Assembly (NCBI GenBank): GCA_944322825.1
Contig: CALUQD010000006.1
Location: 1 to 60,406, forward strand
Direction of reading: 5' to 3'
From: Candidatus Avelusimicrobium pullicaecorum
GTDB lineage: Bacteria; Elusimicrobiota; Elusimicrobia; Elusimicrobiales; Elusimicrobiaceae
Length of the DNA stretch: 60,406 bases
Within the stretch, counting starts at the first letter, position 1, and each line of letters begins with the position of its first letter. Made by a program: the position numbers and the translations under genes. The notes under the pieces are model-generated. The model ran no database searches. It was not told the origin of the DNA and was given only the letters and a program-made list of their open reading frames with translations. Of the stretch, positions 47,470-56,495 are shown piece by piece.

Positions 47470-48657
47470 ATGAAAAGAAATAGATTCTTCCGGCGGGGTG
47501 TGCTTCTTCTTTTATGTGTGGGCGTACTTATCTGCCCGCCCGCGTGGGCCGGCAATCCGCTTAAGTTGCTATTTCGCGGCGCGGCTAAAGAGACGTTTAC
47601 ACGCCAAATTCCTGTTGCTAAGCTGGAGCGTATTTTATCAGCCCGGGTGCGTGTTACCAGCCAGCAAATTCCCCCTTTGCTCCGTTGGCAAAAAAGATAT
47701 GTGGATGATACGGATCTGCCGGTAAAAAAAGTATTAAAAGCGCAGACCTTGTACAGCCGGAAAAGCCCCTACGCCGAGCTGCCCTTTTGGGACCAGCTTT
47801 CTCATGAAGCCAAAGAAAATTATTTCCTGGCCGCCAACAATCGGGCCAGTCGGCAAGTGATTCAGCAACGGTTGCAGTCGGCTAAAACGGTGCAACAAAA
47901 TCAAGAATCGCTGTGGAGAACACAAAAAGGCTTTGCCCCCGCCCCTTTGGAAAATATCCTTTTGGAGGAAATTCCTTCCCAAGCCCAATATATTCTGTTG
48001 GGAGAAGAACACGATCAGGCTGTCATACTTGATTTTGTTTCTCGGTTTTTAACAAGTTACCAAAGGAAGTATCCCACGCGAAAGATTTGTTTGTTAACCG
48101 AATTTTTACCCGTCGGGCAGCCATCTAAATATACGTTGGATAGCATGCGGGAGGAAAGCCCTGCGTACGCAAAAGTATTTACCCGTGCCCAAAAAAGTGG
48201 AATAACGGTGTACGGGCTGGAGCCTCAGGTTGTTTTTTCGTCCCGAGATGTTGTGCTGTTGGATGAAAAGTACAATCCCGGTAAAAAGAAATGGGAACTG
48301 TGGGTAATGCCGGAAAGTATGCGCGCACGCAACCGCTTTTGGATGCAGCAAATAAAAGCCATGCGAGCCCAATATCCGGATGCGGTGTTTGTGATATATG
48401 CCGGGGCGGATCACGTAGCGTATAATGCGTCGTTTTCGTTGGCTAAAGAATTCCCCTCGGAACAAACTTTTATTGCTCATTTGTTTGCTGAGGATTCTCA
48501 AAATGACGTATATAACGATTGGTTGGATGTAATAGGAGGGGATGAGTATCCCTTTCGCAAGCAAAAAGTATTATCGTGGAAGAGCCCTTTCCTGCGCCGG
48601 GTGGCGGGGTTTGATATACGGTTTTTAATATCCAAAAAAGATCTTGCTCCTCAGTGA
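47470..48657 (+). CDS. ChaN-like exported protein (haem-binding/Tiki-type fold)
   Basis: The 395-residue precursor has a basic start and a signal peptide (RFFRRGVLLLLCVGVLICPPAWA). After a ~130-residue basic N-terminal region comes the domain start YILLGEEHDQAVILDFVSRFL, the LGExHD motif of the ChaN/Tiki superfamily. It continues with ICLLTEFLPVG and a late VFVIYAGADHVAY (family G.gH). ChaN binds haem in Campylobacter, while other members are metalloproteases. Which applies is unknown. ATG 47470 is preferred, with GAGAG upstream and a proper signal peptide. It is monocistronic. Confidence 0.75.
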   Translation: MKRNRFFRRGVLLLLCVGVLICPPAWAGNPLKLLFRGAAKETFTRQIPVAKLERILSARVRVTSQQIPPLLRWQKRYVDDTDLPVKKVLKAQTLYSRKSPYAELPFWDQLSHEAKENYFLAANNRASRQVIQQRLQSAKTVQQNQESLWRTQKGFAPAPLENILLEEIPSQAQYILLGEEHDQAVILDFVSRFLTSYQRKYPTRKICLLTEFLPVGQPSKYTLDSMREESPAYAKVFTRAQKSGITVYGLEPQVVFSSRDVVLLDEKYNPGKKKWELWVMPESMRARNRFWMQQIKAMRAQYPDAVFVIYAGADHVAYNASFSLAKEFPSEQTFIAHLFAEDSQNDVYNDWLDVIGGDEYPFRKQKVLSWKSPFLRRVAGFDIRFLISKKDLAPQ

Positions 48658-48699
48658 AATTTTTTGCGTTATCCGGCCGGAAAACTATACGAACCAACA

Positions 48700-48725
48700 A
48701 AAAACCACCCGTGAGGGTGGTTTTT
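48700..48725. terminator. Bidirectional intrinsic terminator
   Basis: AAAAACCACCC (48700-48710) pairs with GGGTGGTTTTT (48715-48725). It ends the ChaN-like gene and the convergent tRNA-Val. Confidence 0.9.
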
Positions 48726-48730
48726 AAATC

Positions 48731-48802
48731 TGCCCAGTATAGGGATCGAACCTATGACCTTTCCCATGTCAAGGGAACGCGCTACCGCTGCGCCAACTGG
48801 GC
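48731..48802 (-). tRNA. tRNA-Val (GAC)
   Basis: The minus strand gives a full cloverleaf: acceptor GCCCAGT/ACTGGGC, anticodon arm TTCCC TTGACAT GGGAA (anticodon GAC), T arm GGTTCGATCCC and discriminator A. CCA is not encoded, unlike tRNA-Ala and tRNA-Gly in this window. Confidence 0.96.
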
Positions 48803-48826
48803 TTAAATCGGTTTAAGTACTTATTT

Positions 48827-48854
48827 ATTATAGCAAATTGCGTTTTGTTTGCAA
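48827..48854 (-). promoter_or_regulatory. Promoter of tRNA-Val
   Basis: On the minus strand TTGCAA (48849-48854), a 16-base spacer, then TATAAT (48827-48832). Confidence 0.8.
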
Positions 48855-48923
48855 AAGCCCCACCGCGGTAAAACCGGGCGGGGCTGTTTTGGGTTAGCAA
48901 GAAGCAATCTCTATCAGGGCGGG

Positions 48924-49763
48924 TTAGCGCTTGGCGCCGTATTGTTGCAGCAGGCGGACGATTTCCGGGTGGTCGTTTTGTTCGGCAGCCCGCAAAGCGG
49001 TTTGTCCCTTTTCGTTTGTCAGGGTTGGATCCGCCTCGGCCTGGAGCAGCAGCTTAACGATTTTTGTATTCCCGGCCGCGCTGGCTCCCATTAAAGCGGT
49101 AAACCCGCAGCTTGCTTCTGCGTTGGGTTTCGCCCCGGCTTTCAGCAACAGTTTAACGATATCCGTGTAACCGCTTAAACTGGCAGTAATTAAGGGAGTA
49201 TATCCGCGCGGATCTTCCACTTGGGTTTCTGCTCCGGCTTGAAGCAATTGTTTTACAATTTTTGTATGCCCGCTGCTGGCGGCCCCCATTAAGGGAGTCA
49301 TGTTGATTGCCGGATCGTTTTCAGATGTGATTCCGATAGAGGGGTCTGCCCCGGCTTTCAGCAAAAGATTTATAATTTTCAGATGCCCATTCAAAGCGGC
49401 CAATAACAAGGGCGTTACCTTTCTGGCGGTCATTTGATTGGGGTTCGCCCCGGCTTTCAGCAATAATTTAACAACTTTCGTATGCCCGTAGCTGCTGGCA
49501 GCTATTAACGCGGTGCCGCCTTCGGCATCGGCTTCATTGGGGTTGGCCCCTTGGTCAAGCAATGCGCGCACGGTTTTGAGGTCATTGTTTTTGCTGGCGA
49601 TCATTAGAGGGGTAGTGCCTTTGACGGGCGCATCAGATAGGTTTGGGACGGCTTCTGACTGCGTTTGGTTTTGCTGCGCCGCCTGGACAGCTGTTTGGGC
49701 CCAACAGTATTGGGCTCCTGTCAGCAAGAAAGGAGCCAGCACCAATAGCACAGATTTCTTCAT
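48924..49763 (-). CDS. Exported ankyrin-repeat protein (seven repeats)
   Basis: The 279-residue precursor has a signal peptide (KKSVLLVLAPFLLTGAQYCWA), a Gln/Ser-rich linker, then seven consecutive ankyrin repeats from about residue 47 to the C-terminus. Each has the hallmark [G]xTPLxxAxxxGHxxIVKLLLxAGAxP, for example GTALIAASSYGHTKVVKLLL and YTPLITASLSGYTDIVKLLL. The last repeat (TALRAAEQNDHPEIVRLLQ) ends in YGAKR. Exported ankyrin proteins bind proteins in the periplasm or at the host interface. AGGAGG precedes ATG 49763. The degenerate relative at 1558 may share ancestry. Confidence 0.92.
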   Translation of the reverse strand: MKKSVLLVLAPFLLTGAQYCWAQTAVQAAQQNQTQSEAVPNLSDAPVKGTTPLMIASKNNDLKTVRALLDQGANPNEADAEGGTALIAASSYGHTKVVKLLLKAGANPNQMTARKVTPLLLAALNGHLKIINLLLKAGADPSIGITSENDPAINMTPLMGAASSGHTKIVKQLLQAGAETQVEDPRGYTPLITASLSGYTDIVKLLLKAGAKPNAEASCGFTALMGASAAGNTKIVKLLLQAEADPTLTNEKGQTALRAAEQNDHPEIVRLLQQYGAKR

Positions 49764-49846
49764 AAATCCTCCTTGGATTTTTTGGGTTATCAAGCAACTC
49801 CACATATAGTGTATCGCTAAAAATCAAAAAACAAGGGGGATGGAGG

Positions 49847-52800
49847 CTATCTAAAACTCCAGGCGTTGCCCATCGTGTTTTCGATAAATTCCAGCAGGCC
49901 TTTGTGCAGCAAAATACGCTTGTTGGTGCGGATGCGGTGGATTTTGTCCGGGTTTTCTTTGGAAGGAACTTCCAAGAATACCGTAGTGGTGCCGCGGGTC
50001 ATATCCAAATAACTTTTGAGTTTTTGCAGGTTGTTTTTGGAATAATCCGCCGGGATGCGGATGGTAAATTCTTTGGCGATGTTGGAAATCAAATCCGTCA
50101 CACTGCTTACGTCCTGCAAGTTCAGCTCAATGCGGGCGCTTTCGTCATCTACGCGGATGTCGCCTAAAAAGTTCAAAATGGCGTTGGGGGCCAGCTTGTG
50201 CGACATGTTGGCATACGCCCGGGCAAAGGCGTTTACCATAATAGAGCCTGTGCAGTCCTCGATAATCATCTGCGCCCATTCTTCTTTCTTTTTGTTCTGG
50301 CGTTTTTTAAACAAGGTGATAATTCCCAACACATTCAGCCGCCCGCTGGCGCGGCCTTCCAAAATGTCGATAATGGGGGTGCAATGCAGCTGGGGCAGGT
50401 TGTTTTGATACTTGGACATTGGATGCCCGCTAAAGAACAGCCCCAGCACTTCTTTTTCGTAATTGAGCAAATCGTTTTGCGTGAGCGGCTTGGCGATAAC
50501 GGGCGTATTTTGCCTGACGCTTAAGACGGAAGAAAAATCATCGCCGAACAGATTGCCGGTGTTTTTTTCTTTTTCTTTGGCGACCAGATGGGCCAAGTCT
50601 ACGGCGTTGTCGATATTGGCCAAGATGTTGGCGCGGGTGATTTTGGGGTCCTGGCCGGGGGCGGTGCTGTCCAACGCGCCGGCTTTGGTCAAGCTTTCAA
50701 TGGTTTTTTTGTTGGCTTGGAACAAATCGATGCGGCTGCATAAATCTTCCAGCGATTGGTAGGGCCCGTCTTTTTCGCGTTCGCGCACAATGGACAAACA
50801 ACCTTCTTCGCCGGCGTTTTTGATAGCTTCCAGCGCGTAGCGGATGTATTCTTTATCGCCGATTTTTTCCACGGCAAATTCCGGCTGGGATTTGTTCACG
50901 TCCGGCGGGAGTATTTCAAAGCCCAAATTGCGGGCTTCTTCCAAATAGGTGACGATTTTATTTTCTTTATCGTCCGCGCCGATGGCGTTGTGGCCGATTT
51001 CGTTGGTCAAAGCGGCGCACATAAATTCAATGGGATAATTGGCTTTCAAATAAGCCGTTTGGTACGATACCAACCCATAGGCAAACGAGTGGGATTTGTT
51101 GAACCCATACCCGGCGAAAGCCTTCATTTGCTCGTAAATGTGGGTGGCGGTTTTTTCGGATATATGGTGCTGCTGGCAGCCTTCCACAAATTTTTTGCCG
51201 AATTTTTCCATTACGTCCAGTTTCTTTTTGCCCATCGCTTTGCGCAGGGTGTCGGCTTCGCCGGGGGTAAAGCCGCCCAGGCGTTTGGAAATTTCCATAA
51301 TCTGTTCCTGGTACACCATACAGCCGTAGGTGTCTTTGAGGACTTCTTCGAGCAAGGGGGTTTCGTAGACGATTTTTTCCTGCCCGTTTTTGCGGCGCAC
51401 GAACATATCCATCATGCCGGATTCCATCGGGCCGGGGCGGTACAAGGCCACCAAGGCCGATACGTCGCTGAACTTGGTGGGCTGCAATTTTTTGATTAAA
51501 TCGCGCATACCGCCGCTTTCCAGCTGGAAGATACCCAATGTTTTGCAGGCGCAGAGCAAGTCGTAGGTTTTTTTGTCGTCCAAGGGAATTTGGTTGATGT
51601 CGAAATTCGGGTCGTGGCGCTCACGGATCATTTTTTCGGCATTGTCGATAACCGTCAGCGTGCGCAGGCCCAAAAAGTCCATTTTTAATAATCCCAGGTT
51701 GGAACAGGGCTCCCCTTCAAATTGGGTAGTAATAACGTCGCGCGCGCCGCGTGCCAGCGGCACATAGGAGGAAACGGAGTCTTTGGTAATCAGCACGCCG
51801 GCGGCGTGGATGCCGGTATGGCGTTTTAAGCCTTCAATTTTGCGGGCCATTTCAAAGAGGCGTTTGCTTTGCGGGTTTTTTTCCACTTCGTTTTTCAGTT
51901 CGTTGATTTCCAACGCTTTTTCCAAGGTCATTTTGGGGTCGTTGGGGATCATTTTGGCAATGCGGTTGGCCTCGGCCACGGGGATTTCCATCGCGCGGGC
52001 GACGTCCTTTAAGGCCAATTTGGCTTTCATCGTACCGAAGGTAATGATTTGGGAAACTTTATCGTGCCCGTATTTGCCGCGTACATAGTCGATGACGCGT
52101 TCGCGCCCGGCGTCGGACATATCGATATCCAAATCCGGCATACTGACGCGGTCCGGGTTTAAAAAGCGTTCAAACAGCAGTTTGTTTTGAATGGGGTCCA
52201 CGCGGGTAATATCCAGGCTGTACGCCACCAACGAACCGGCGCCCGAACCGCGGCCGGGGCCTATCGGAATGCCGTTGGCGCGGGCCCAGTTGATAAAATC
52301 CTGCACGATAAGGAAGTAGCAGTCGAACCCCATGGTGATGATGACGTTAAACTCATATTCCAACTGTTTCCAATAGTTGTCCGGCACGTGGCCGTTCATT
52401 TTTTTGGTGAGGCCCTTGCGGCATAAATCTTTAAAGTATTCGGCCGAATTGGGAAACTCGGGCGGGATGTCAAAATTAGGCAGAATAAAGCCGTGTTTGG
52501 GGAACTCCAAATTGCATTTTTCGGCAATTTCCAACGTGTTGGAGCACGCTTCGGGCGTGTGGGAAAACAGCGCGCACATTTCTTCGGGCGATTTAAAATA
52601 CAGCTCGTGGGACATTTTCATCCGTTTGGGGTCGTTGAGCGTTTTGCCCGTAGCGATGCAGACGTGTACGTCGTGCGCTTCCCAGTCTTCTTTCTTTTCG
52701 TAGTGGCAGTCGTTGGTGGCCACTACGGGGATGCCCGTGCGTTTGGCTACGTCTTTGAGCAGGGGCAAAGCTTCTACTTCCTCGCGGATGCCGTGGTCCA

Positions 52801-53338
52801 TCAGTTCAATGTAATAGTTGCCTTTGCCGAAGATGTCCTCGTATTCTTTGGCCAGTTGGCAGGCTTTTTCGAAGCCGCCTTCTTCGCGTACATATTGGGA
52901 TAAAAAGCCCTTCAAACAGCCCGACAGGCACAACAGGCCGCCGCTGTGTTGGGCCAAAATTTCCTTGTCGATACGGGGGTGATAATAATAACCGTCCACC
53001 CACGCCATCGAGTTGAGTTTCATCAAGTTCAAATACCCTTCGTGGTTGCGGACTAAAATAGTCAAGTGTCCGGTGCGGGATCTGTCTTTATCGGTATATT
53101 TGCCTTCCGTGATGTAAAACTCGCATCCGATGATGGGTTTGATGCCGGCCGCACGGGCCACGTCGTAAAAATCCAGTGCGCCGTACATATTGCCGTGGTC
53201 GGTGATGGCCATCGCCGGGATGCCCTGCGCGGCCAGCCCTTGCAAAAAGCGGGAAGGTTTATGGTTTTCCGATACGCGCAGCATACCGTCCAGCAGCGAG
53301 TATTCCGTATGGTTGTGGAGTTGTACAAATTGAGCCAT
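49847..53338 (-). CDS. dnaE: DNA polymerase III alpha subunit
   Basis: The 1163-residue replicative polymerase starts with the PHP domain (VQLHNHTEYSLLDGMLRV, MAITDHGNMYGALDF). It has the catalytic-palm motifs GPGRGSGAGSLVAYSL and PDLDIDMSDAGRERVIDYV and the tail with helix-hairpin-helix and OB domain (GRLNVLGIITLFKKRQNKKKE). The PHP domain keeps its His/Asp ligands, so it may act as exonuclease, and no separate proofreading domain is fused. Length and order are those of DnaE1. ATG 53338 sits 82 bases from the divergent NUDIX gene. No strong ribosome site is visible. Confidence 0.98.
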   Translation of the reverse strand: MAQFVQLHNHTEYSLLDGMLRVSENHKPSRFLQGLAAQGIPAMAITDHGNMYGALDFYDVARAAGIKPIIGCEFYITEGKYTDKDRSRTGHLTILVRNHEGYLNLMKLNSMAWVDGYYYHPRIDKEILAQHSGGLLCLSGCLKGFLSQYVREEGGFEKACQLAKEYEDIFGKGNYYIELMDHGIREEVEALPLLKDVAKRTGIPVVATNDCHYEKKEDWEAHDVHVCIATGKTLNDPKRMKMSHELYFKSPEEMCALFSHTPEACSNTLEIAEKCNLEFPKHGFILPNFDIPPEFPNSAEYFKDLCRKGLTKKMNGHVPDNYWKQLEYEFNVIITMGFDCYFLIVQDFINWARANGIPIGPGRGSGAGSLVAYSLDITRVDPIQNKLLFERFLNPDRVSMPDLDIDMSDAGRERVIDYVRGKYGHDKVSQIITFGTMKAKLALKDVARAMEIPVAEANRIAKMIPNDPKMTLEKALEINELKNEVEKNPQSKRLFEMARKIEGLKRHTGIHAAGVLITKDSVSSYVPLARGARDVITTQFEGEPCSNLGLLKMDFLGLRTLTVIDNAEKMIRERHDPNFDINQIPLDDKKTYDLLCACKTLGIFQLESGGMRDLIKKLQPTKFSDVSALVALYRPGPMESGMMDMFVRRKNGQEKIVYETPLLEEVLKDTYGCMVYQEQIMEISKRLGGFTPGEADTLRKAMGKKKLDVMEKFGKKFVEGCQQHHISEKTATHIYEQMKAFAGYGFNKSHSFAYGLVSYQTAYLKANYPIEFMCAALTNEIGHNAIGADDKENKIVTYLEEARNLGFEILPPDVNKSQPEFAVEKIGDKEYIRYALEAIKNAGEEGCLSIVREREKDGPYQSLEDLCSRIDLFQANKKTIESLTKAGALDSTAPGQDPKITRANILANIDNAVDLAHLVAKEKEKNTGNLFGDDFSSVLSVRQNTPVIAKPLTQNDLLNYEKEVLGLFFSGHPMSKYQNNLPQLHCTPIIDILEGRASGRLNVLGIITLFKKRQNKKKEEWAQMIIEDCTGSIMVNAFARAYANMSHKLAPNAILNFLGDIRVDDESARIELNLQDVSSVTDLISNIAKEFTIRIPADYSKNNLQKLKSYLDMTRGTTTVFLEVPSKENPDKIHRIRTNKRILLHKGLLEFIENTMGNAWSFR

Positions 53339-53385
53339 AAAATGAAAAATCCTTAAAAATGGTTGCTGGGCGCGGCGGGCGCGCA

Positions 53386-53412
53386 GGACCGGGACGGTCC
53401 AAATGTTATAAG
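53386..53412 (+). promoter_or_regulatory. Palindrome and extended -10 before the NUDIX gene
   Basis: GGACC-GGGAC-GGTCC (53386-53400) is a perfect inverted repeat directly upstream of TGTTATAAG (extended -10, 53404-53412). The start codon is at 53421, so the message would be nearly leaderless. The palindrome is placed like an operator. Confidence 0.4.
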
Positions 53413-53420
53413 ATGTATCT

Positions 53421-53960
53421 ATGAAACATTATAGTAAATTAAAAGAAACAAAAATTTCTTCCAAAACGCTGTTCCGCGGCGTATTGGGCGTAAAGTTGGA
53501 CGAGGTAAAACTCCTCAATGGCCGCACGTCCACGCGCCTGTATTTCGACCACCGTGGCGCCAGCGGCATTTTGCCGGTGGAAGACGGCTTTGTTTACCTG
53601 GTGCAGCAGTACCGCTACCCCATCCGCCAGGCCACGTGGGAAATCCCCGCCGGCAAGCGCGAAAAAGGGCAAACCTTTTTGGCTTGCGCCCGCGCGGAAC
53701 TGAAACAGGAAACGGGGCTGACGGCCAAGTCGCTCAAAGAAATTATGGTTTTCCACCCGTGCAACGCGTTTTCCAACGAAGAACAGCACCTGTATTTGGC
53801 TACCGGCTTAACGCGCGGCAAGGACCAGCCGGATGAAGATGAATTTTTAAACTTGCAAAAGTTCCCGCTGGAAAAAGCCTATAAAATGATTGAAAAAGGC
53901 GAAATTACCGACGCCAAAACAATTATTACGTTGCAGTGGTACCGTATCCACGGCAAGTAA
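53421..53960 (+). CDS. NUDIX hydrolase, ADP-ribose pyrophosphatase-like
   Basis: The 179-residue protein has the ADP-ribose pyrophosphatase layout: an N-terminal strand domain, GILPVEDGFVYLVQQYRYPIRQATWEIPAGKRE, then the NUDIX box, then CNAFSNEEQHLYLATGL and DEDEFLNLQKF. The box itself is altered: GKREKGQTFLACARAELKQE deviates from Gx5Ex7REUxEExGU, with Gln for the first Glu, Ala for the Arg and Gln for one of the paired Glu. Two of the metal-binding Glu remain. It may be active with changed metal binding or specificity. Confidence 0.88.
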   Translation: MKHYSKLKETKISSKTLFRGVLGVKLDEVKLLNGRTSTRLYFDHRGASGILPVEDGFVYLVQQYRYPIRQATWEIPAGKREKGQTFLACARAELKQETGLTAKSLKEIMVFHPCNAFSNEEQHLYLATGLTRGKDQPDEDEFLNLQKFPLEKAYKMIEKGEITDAKTIITLQWYRIHGK

Positions 53961-54458
53961 TTAGTTCCAGTTTTGCTTTTTCCCGCCGTCGTAGGAGTAG
54001 CCGAGCCCGCGGGAAATGAGCGCTGCGGCCAAGTCCTGCCCGCTGGCATTAGTTACGCCGCAAAGCAGGCGGAAGTATTTATCCCGCCCGCAATCCGTGA
54101 GCGTGATAGGCGTGTGGGACAAAAACTCTTTGGTAAAAGCCTTGGCTTGTTGGGCCAGGGCTTTTTCTTGTGCGGAGTTGCCTTTTATTTCCGGGCAGTC
54201 CACGCCGCGTACGCGCACGGGCACTTTTTCGCAATACACGGCAAAGGAGCAGTTGAGGTTGATTTTAAAAGTGTCGCCGTCGTATACGGACGCGACGGAT
54301 ACATTACGCAAGACCTCTCCGTCTTCTACGGGGCCGGTGCGGGAAAGCGGCTTTCCTTGCTGTTGCATAAAAAACAACACGCACGCCACAATCACCGACG
54401 CCCAAAATTTGGCGCGGCGGCTGATACGGAGCGTTGCTTGGCGTTTTCGGCGGGGCAT
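53961..54458 (-). CDS. Membrane-anchored or secreted thermonuclease-like protein
   Basis: The 165-residue protein has one N-terminal membrane segment after a very basic start (MPRRKRQATLRISRRAKFW). A staphylococcal-nuclease (SNase) domain follows: VASVYDGDTFKINL (catalytic Asp pair), VPVRVRGVDCPEIKG (Arg and Glu-equivalent), AKAFTKEFLS, DKYFRLLCGVTN and LAAALISRGLGYSYDG. The Cys residues in NCSFAVYCEK and LTDCGR...LLCG suggest disulfides, consistent with an extracytoplasmic site. It would cut DNA or RNA for nutrient salvage or defence. Its start is adjacent to the lipid kinase gene (one base gap). Confidence 0.88.
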   Translation of the reverse strand: MPRRKRQATLRISRRAKFWASVIVACVLFFMQQQGKPLSRTGPVEDGEVLRNVSVASVYDGDTFKINLNCSFAVYCEKVPVRVRGVDCPEIKGNSAQEKALAQQAKAFTKEFLSHTPITLTDCGRDKYFRLLCGVTNASGQDLAAALISRGLGYSYDGGKKQNWN

Positions 54459-54459
54459 A

Positions 54460-55350
54460 TTATAAACACGGCAGCCAGATGTTTAGGGCGGCCGGCTCTA
54501 CTGTAATTTCCAGCGAGTCCTGCGCTTTGCGCGGTTCGCCGTCGATGTGATACACAATTTCGCCCGGCTGTACGATGCGCGCGCGTTTGACGTGCGCCGT
54601 TTGCGTCAGCCCAAACGGGCGCCAATGGTCCGTAAAGAAGGACGGCGCCGCCAGGGCCAGTTTCCATTTGGGTGCGTCTAACACGGTAACCATATCCAGT
54701 TCCCCGTCGGTTAAGCTGGCTTCGGGCGCGATTTTAAAGTTGCTTCCGTATTGGCGGCCGTTGGCAAACACCAACGTCAGCGGCGAAAGGGTTTGCTCGG
54801 GGTTGTTGTCGGTTTGCACCCGCAACGTGCGGGGCTTATAGGTAAACGCGGTTTTTGCCCCGATTTTGAAATAAGGCCATTTGCCGCGGGCCCCGTTTTG
54901 GCCCTGTTCCATAAACTGCCAGGCGATATCGGCCTCTATGCCTACGCCGGCTAAATTCAAAAACAGCTCTCCGTTGGCGCGGCCTGCGTCGCATTGGGCC
55001 GGGCGCGGCTTTTGCAGGCGCACGAGCGCTTCCTGCCAGAGGAGCGGCATCCCCAATTCCCGCGCCAGCCCGTTGCCCGAACCGTTTGGAATCACCGCCA
55101 GGGCAGTGGCGGAACCCACCAAGCCGCGGGCCGTTTCGTTAATTGTGCCGTCCCCGCCGATTGCCGCCACGGCGGCATATCCGTTTTGGGCGGCTTCGCG
55201 GGCCAGTTCAGTGGCGTGGCCGGGCGCTTTGGTCAGGCGCATATCCGCCCCTGGGAAGTTCAGCTGTATGGCGGCGGCTAGGGCGGAAATTTTATCCGCG
55301 TCCCCGTTTAATTTGCCGCTGTGCGGGTTTAAAATAAAGCGGAGTTTCAT
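54460..55350 (-). CDS. Diacylglycerol/lipid kinase family protein
   Basis: The 296-residue protein is of the YegS/DgkB type: RFILNPHSGKLNGD at the start, the nucleotide-binding VAAIGGDGTINETARGL, IPNGSGNGLARELGMP, the second-domain core LFLNLAGVGIEADIAWQF, and the C-terminal HIDGEPR with LEITVEPAALNIWLP. It phosphorylates a lipid such as diacylglycerol, or a related small alcohol. It overlaps the end of the small membrane-protein gene upstream (ATGA-type, 4 bases), so the genes at 53961-55694 form one operon. Confidence 0.92.
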   Translation of the reverse strand: MKLRFILNPHSGKLNGDADKISALAAAIQLNFPGADMRLTKAPGHATELAREAAQNGYAAVAAIGGDGTINETARGLVGSATALAVIPNGSGNGLARELGMPLLWQEALVRLQKPRPAQCDAGRANGELFLNLAGVGIEADIAWQFMEQGQNGARGKWPYFKIGAKTAFTYKPRTLRVQTDNNPEQTLSPLTLVFANGRQYGSNFKIAPEASLTDGELDMVTVLDAPKWKLALAAPSFFTDHWRPFGLTQTAHVKRARIVQPGEIVYHIDGEPRKAQDSLEITVEPAALNIWLPCL

Positions 55351-55694
55351 AATTTATTTGCTTGTTCCTTATTTTGCAAGGCGGAAGGATTTTCCCGCAA
55401 GGCGTCATAAATGCGTTCTGCTTTTAACATTCCGTTGCCCACGCCCGCCAATTTGCCGCCGGCACTCAGAACAAAAACCATAAACACGGCAAATAACAGC
55501 AAATTGATGACCGCGGAAAAACTTTTCATAGGCACTTGTATTATCCCGTAAGCGGTGTTTAATTGCATATCGGCCAATTGGATAATGGGCATTGCGGCGT
55601 TGCCGTTTACAAACACCTTATACATACCAATCAGCGAGAAAAAAATTAACAACAGTCCGGCGCAAATTAATAAATATCCAAAAATTTTGTTCAT
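55347..55694 (-). CDS. Small two-helix membrane protein of unknown function
   Basis: The 115-residue protein has two hydrophobic helices (FGYLLICAGLLLIFFSLIGMY and VINLLLFAVFMVFVLSAGGKL) separated by a ~35-residue loop containing PIIQLADMQLNTAYGIIQVP. It has a charged cytoplasmic tail. I recognise no family. TAGGAGG precedes ATG 55694. It is first in an operon with the lipid kinase and the nuclease, which hints at an envelope role. Confidence 0.75.
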   Translation of the reverse strand: MNKIFGYLLICAGLLLIFFSLIGMYKVFVNGNAAMPIIQLADMQLNTAYGIIQVPMKSFSAVINLLLFAVFMVFVLSAGGKLAGVGNGMLKAERIYDALRENPSALQNKEQANKL

Positions 55695-55711
55695 AGTTTC
55701 CTCCTACAAAA

Positions 55712-56410
55712 TTATAACAAAACCGGCAGCAACTCCGGCAGAGCGGAAATTTTGATATACGGCGGATTTGCCGGCTCCTCGCTTTCTTCGTGTTTCCAAT
55801 TGCACGCACACGGCAAGTAGGCCGCCTGGGCGCCGGCTTCCACCGCGGGGAAAATATCGGATTTTAAGGAATTGCCCACCATCAGCACTTCCGCCGGTTT
55901 GGCCCCCAGGCGCACAAATAAGGCGCGGTAGGCGGCGGGGTTTTTATCGCTGACGATTTCCACGTGGTTAAAAAGTGGCAGCAAACCCGAATTTTTTAAT
56001 TTGCGTTCCTGGTCCAACAAATCCCCTTTGGTAACGACGGACAAATGATATTTTCCGGCCAGTTTTTCCAAGGTTTGTTTGACGCCCGGCAGCAGTTCCA
56101 CCGGGTGATGGATTAATTCTTTTCCCACCGATAAAAGGGTTTCCATCGCGCCGGGGACCTGGCTGGGGGGCAACAGTTCCAGCGCGGTTTGCATCATAGA
56201 CAAAGTGAAACTTTTGGCGCCGTAGCCGAAAGTGGAAAGATTATCCATTTCGGTTTGGAATAACTTTTCGATGGCTTGTTCGGGGGGCATTTGGGCGGAC
56301 AATAAACGCGCGAAGCGCTGTTCGGCCTGGCGGTAGAATTCTTCATTTTTCCAAAGGGTGTCGTCTGCGTCGAAACAGACAAAGCGGACGGGTGCGGCGG
56401 TAAAAGGCAT
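55712..56410 (-). CDS. HAD-superfamily hydrolase
   Basis: The 232-residue protein has HAD motif I FDADDTLW (nucleophile Asp and general acid Asp), a helical cap with FARLLSAQMP..., motif II SVVTKGD, the motif III Lys near IVSDKNPAAYRAL, and motif IV MVGNSLKSDIFPAVEAGAQ. This subgroup resembles YjjG-like or phosphoglycolate phosphatase-like enzymes acting on small phosphate esters. The substrate is unknown. GGAGAAAAA precedes ATG 56410. It is divergent from alaS. Confidence 0.9.
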   Translation of the reverse strand: MPFTAAPVRFVCFDADDTLWKNEEFYRQAEQRFARLLSAQMPPEQAIEKLFQTEMDNLSTFGYGAKSFTLSMMQTALELLPPSQVPGAMETLLSVGKELIHHPVELLPGVKQTLEKLAGKYHLSVVTKGDLLDQERKLKNSGLLPLFNHVEIVSDKNPAAYRALFVRLGAKPAEVLMVGNSLKSDIFPAVEAGAQAAYLPCACNWKHEESEEPANPPYIKISALPELLPVLL

Positions 56411-56495
56411 TTTTTCTCCGGCGGGCGGCGCGCGGAGCGCCCCCTGTATTTGATATACTTTATTATATATGTTTATTCGCTAATAAGAAGGTTTT

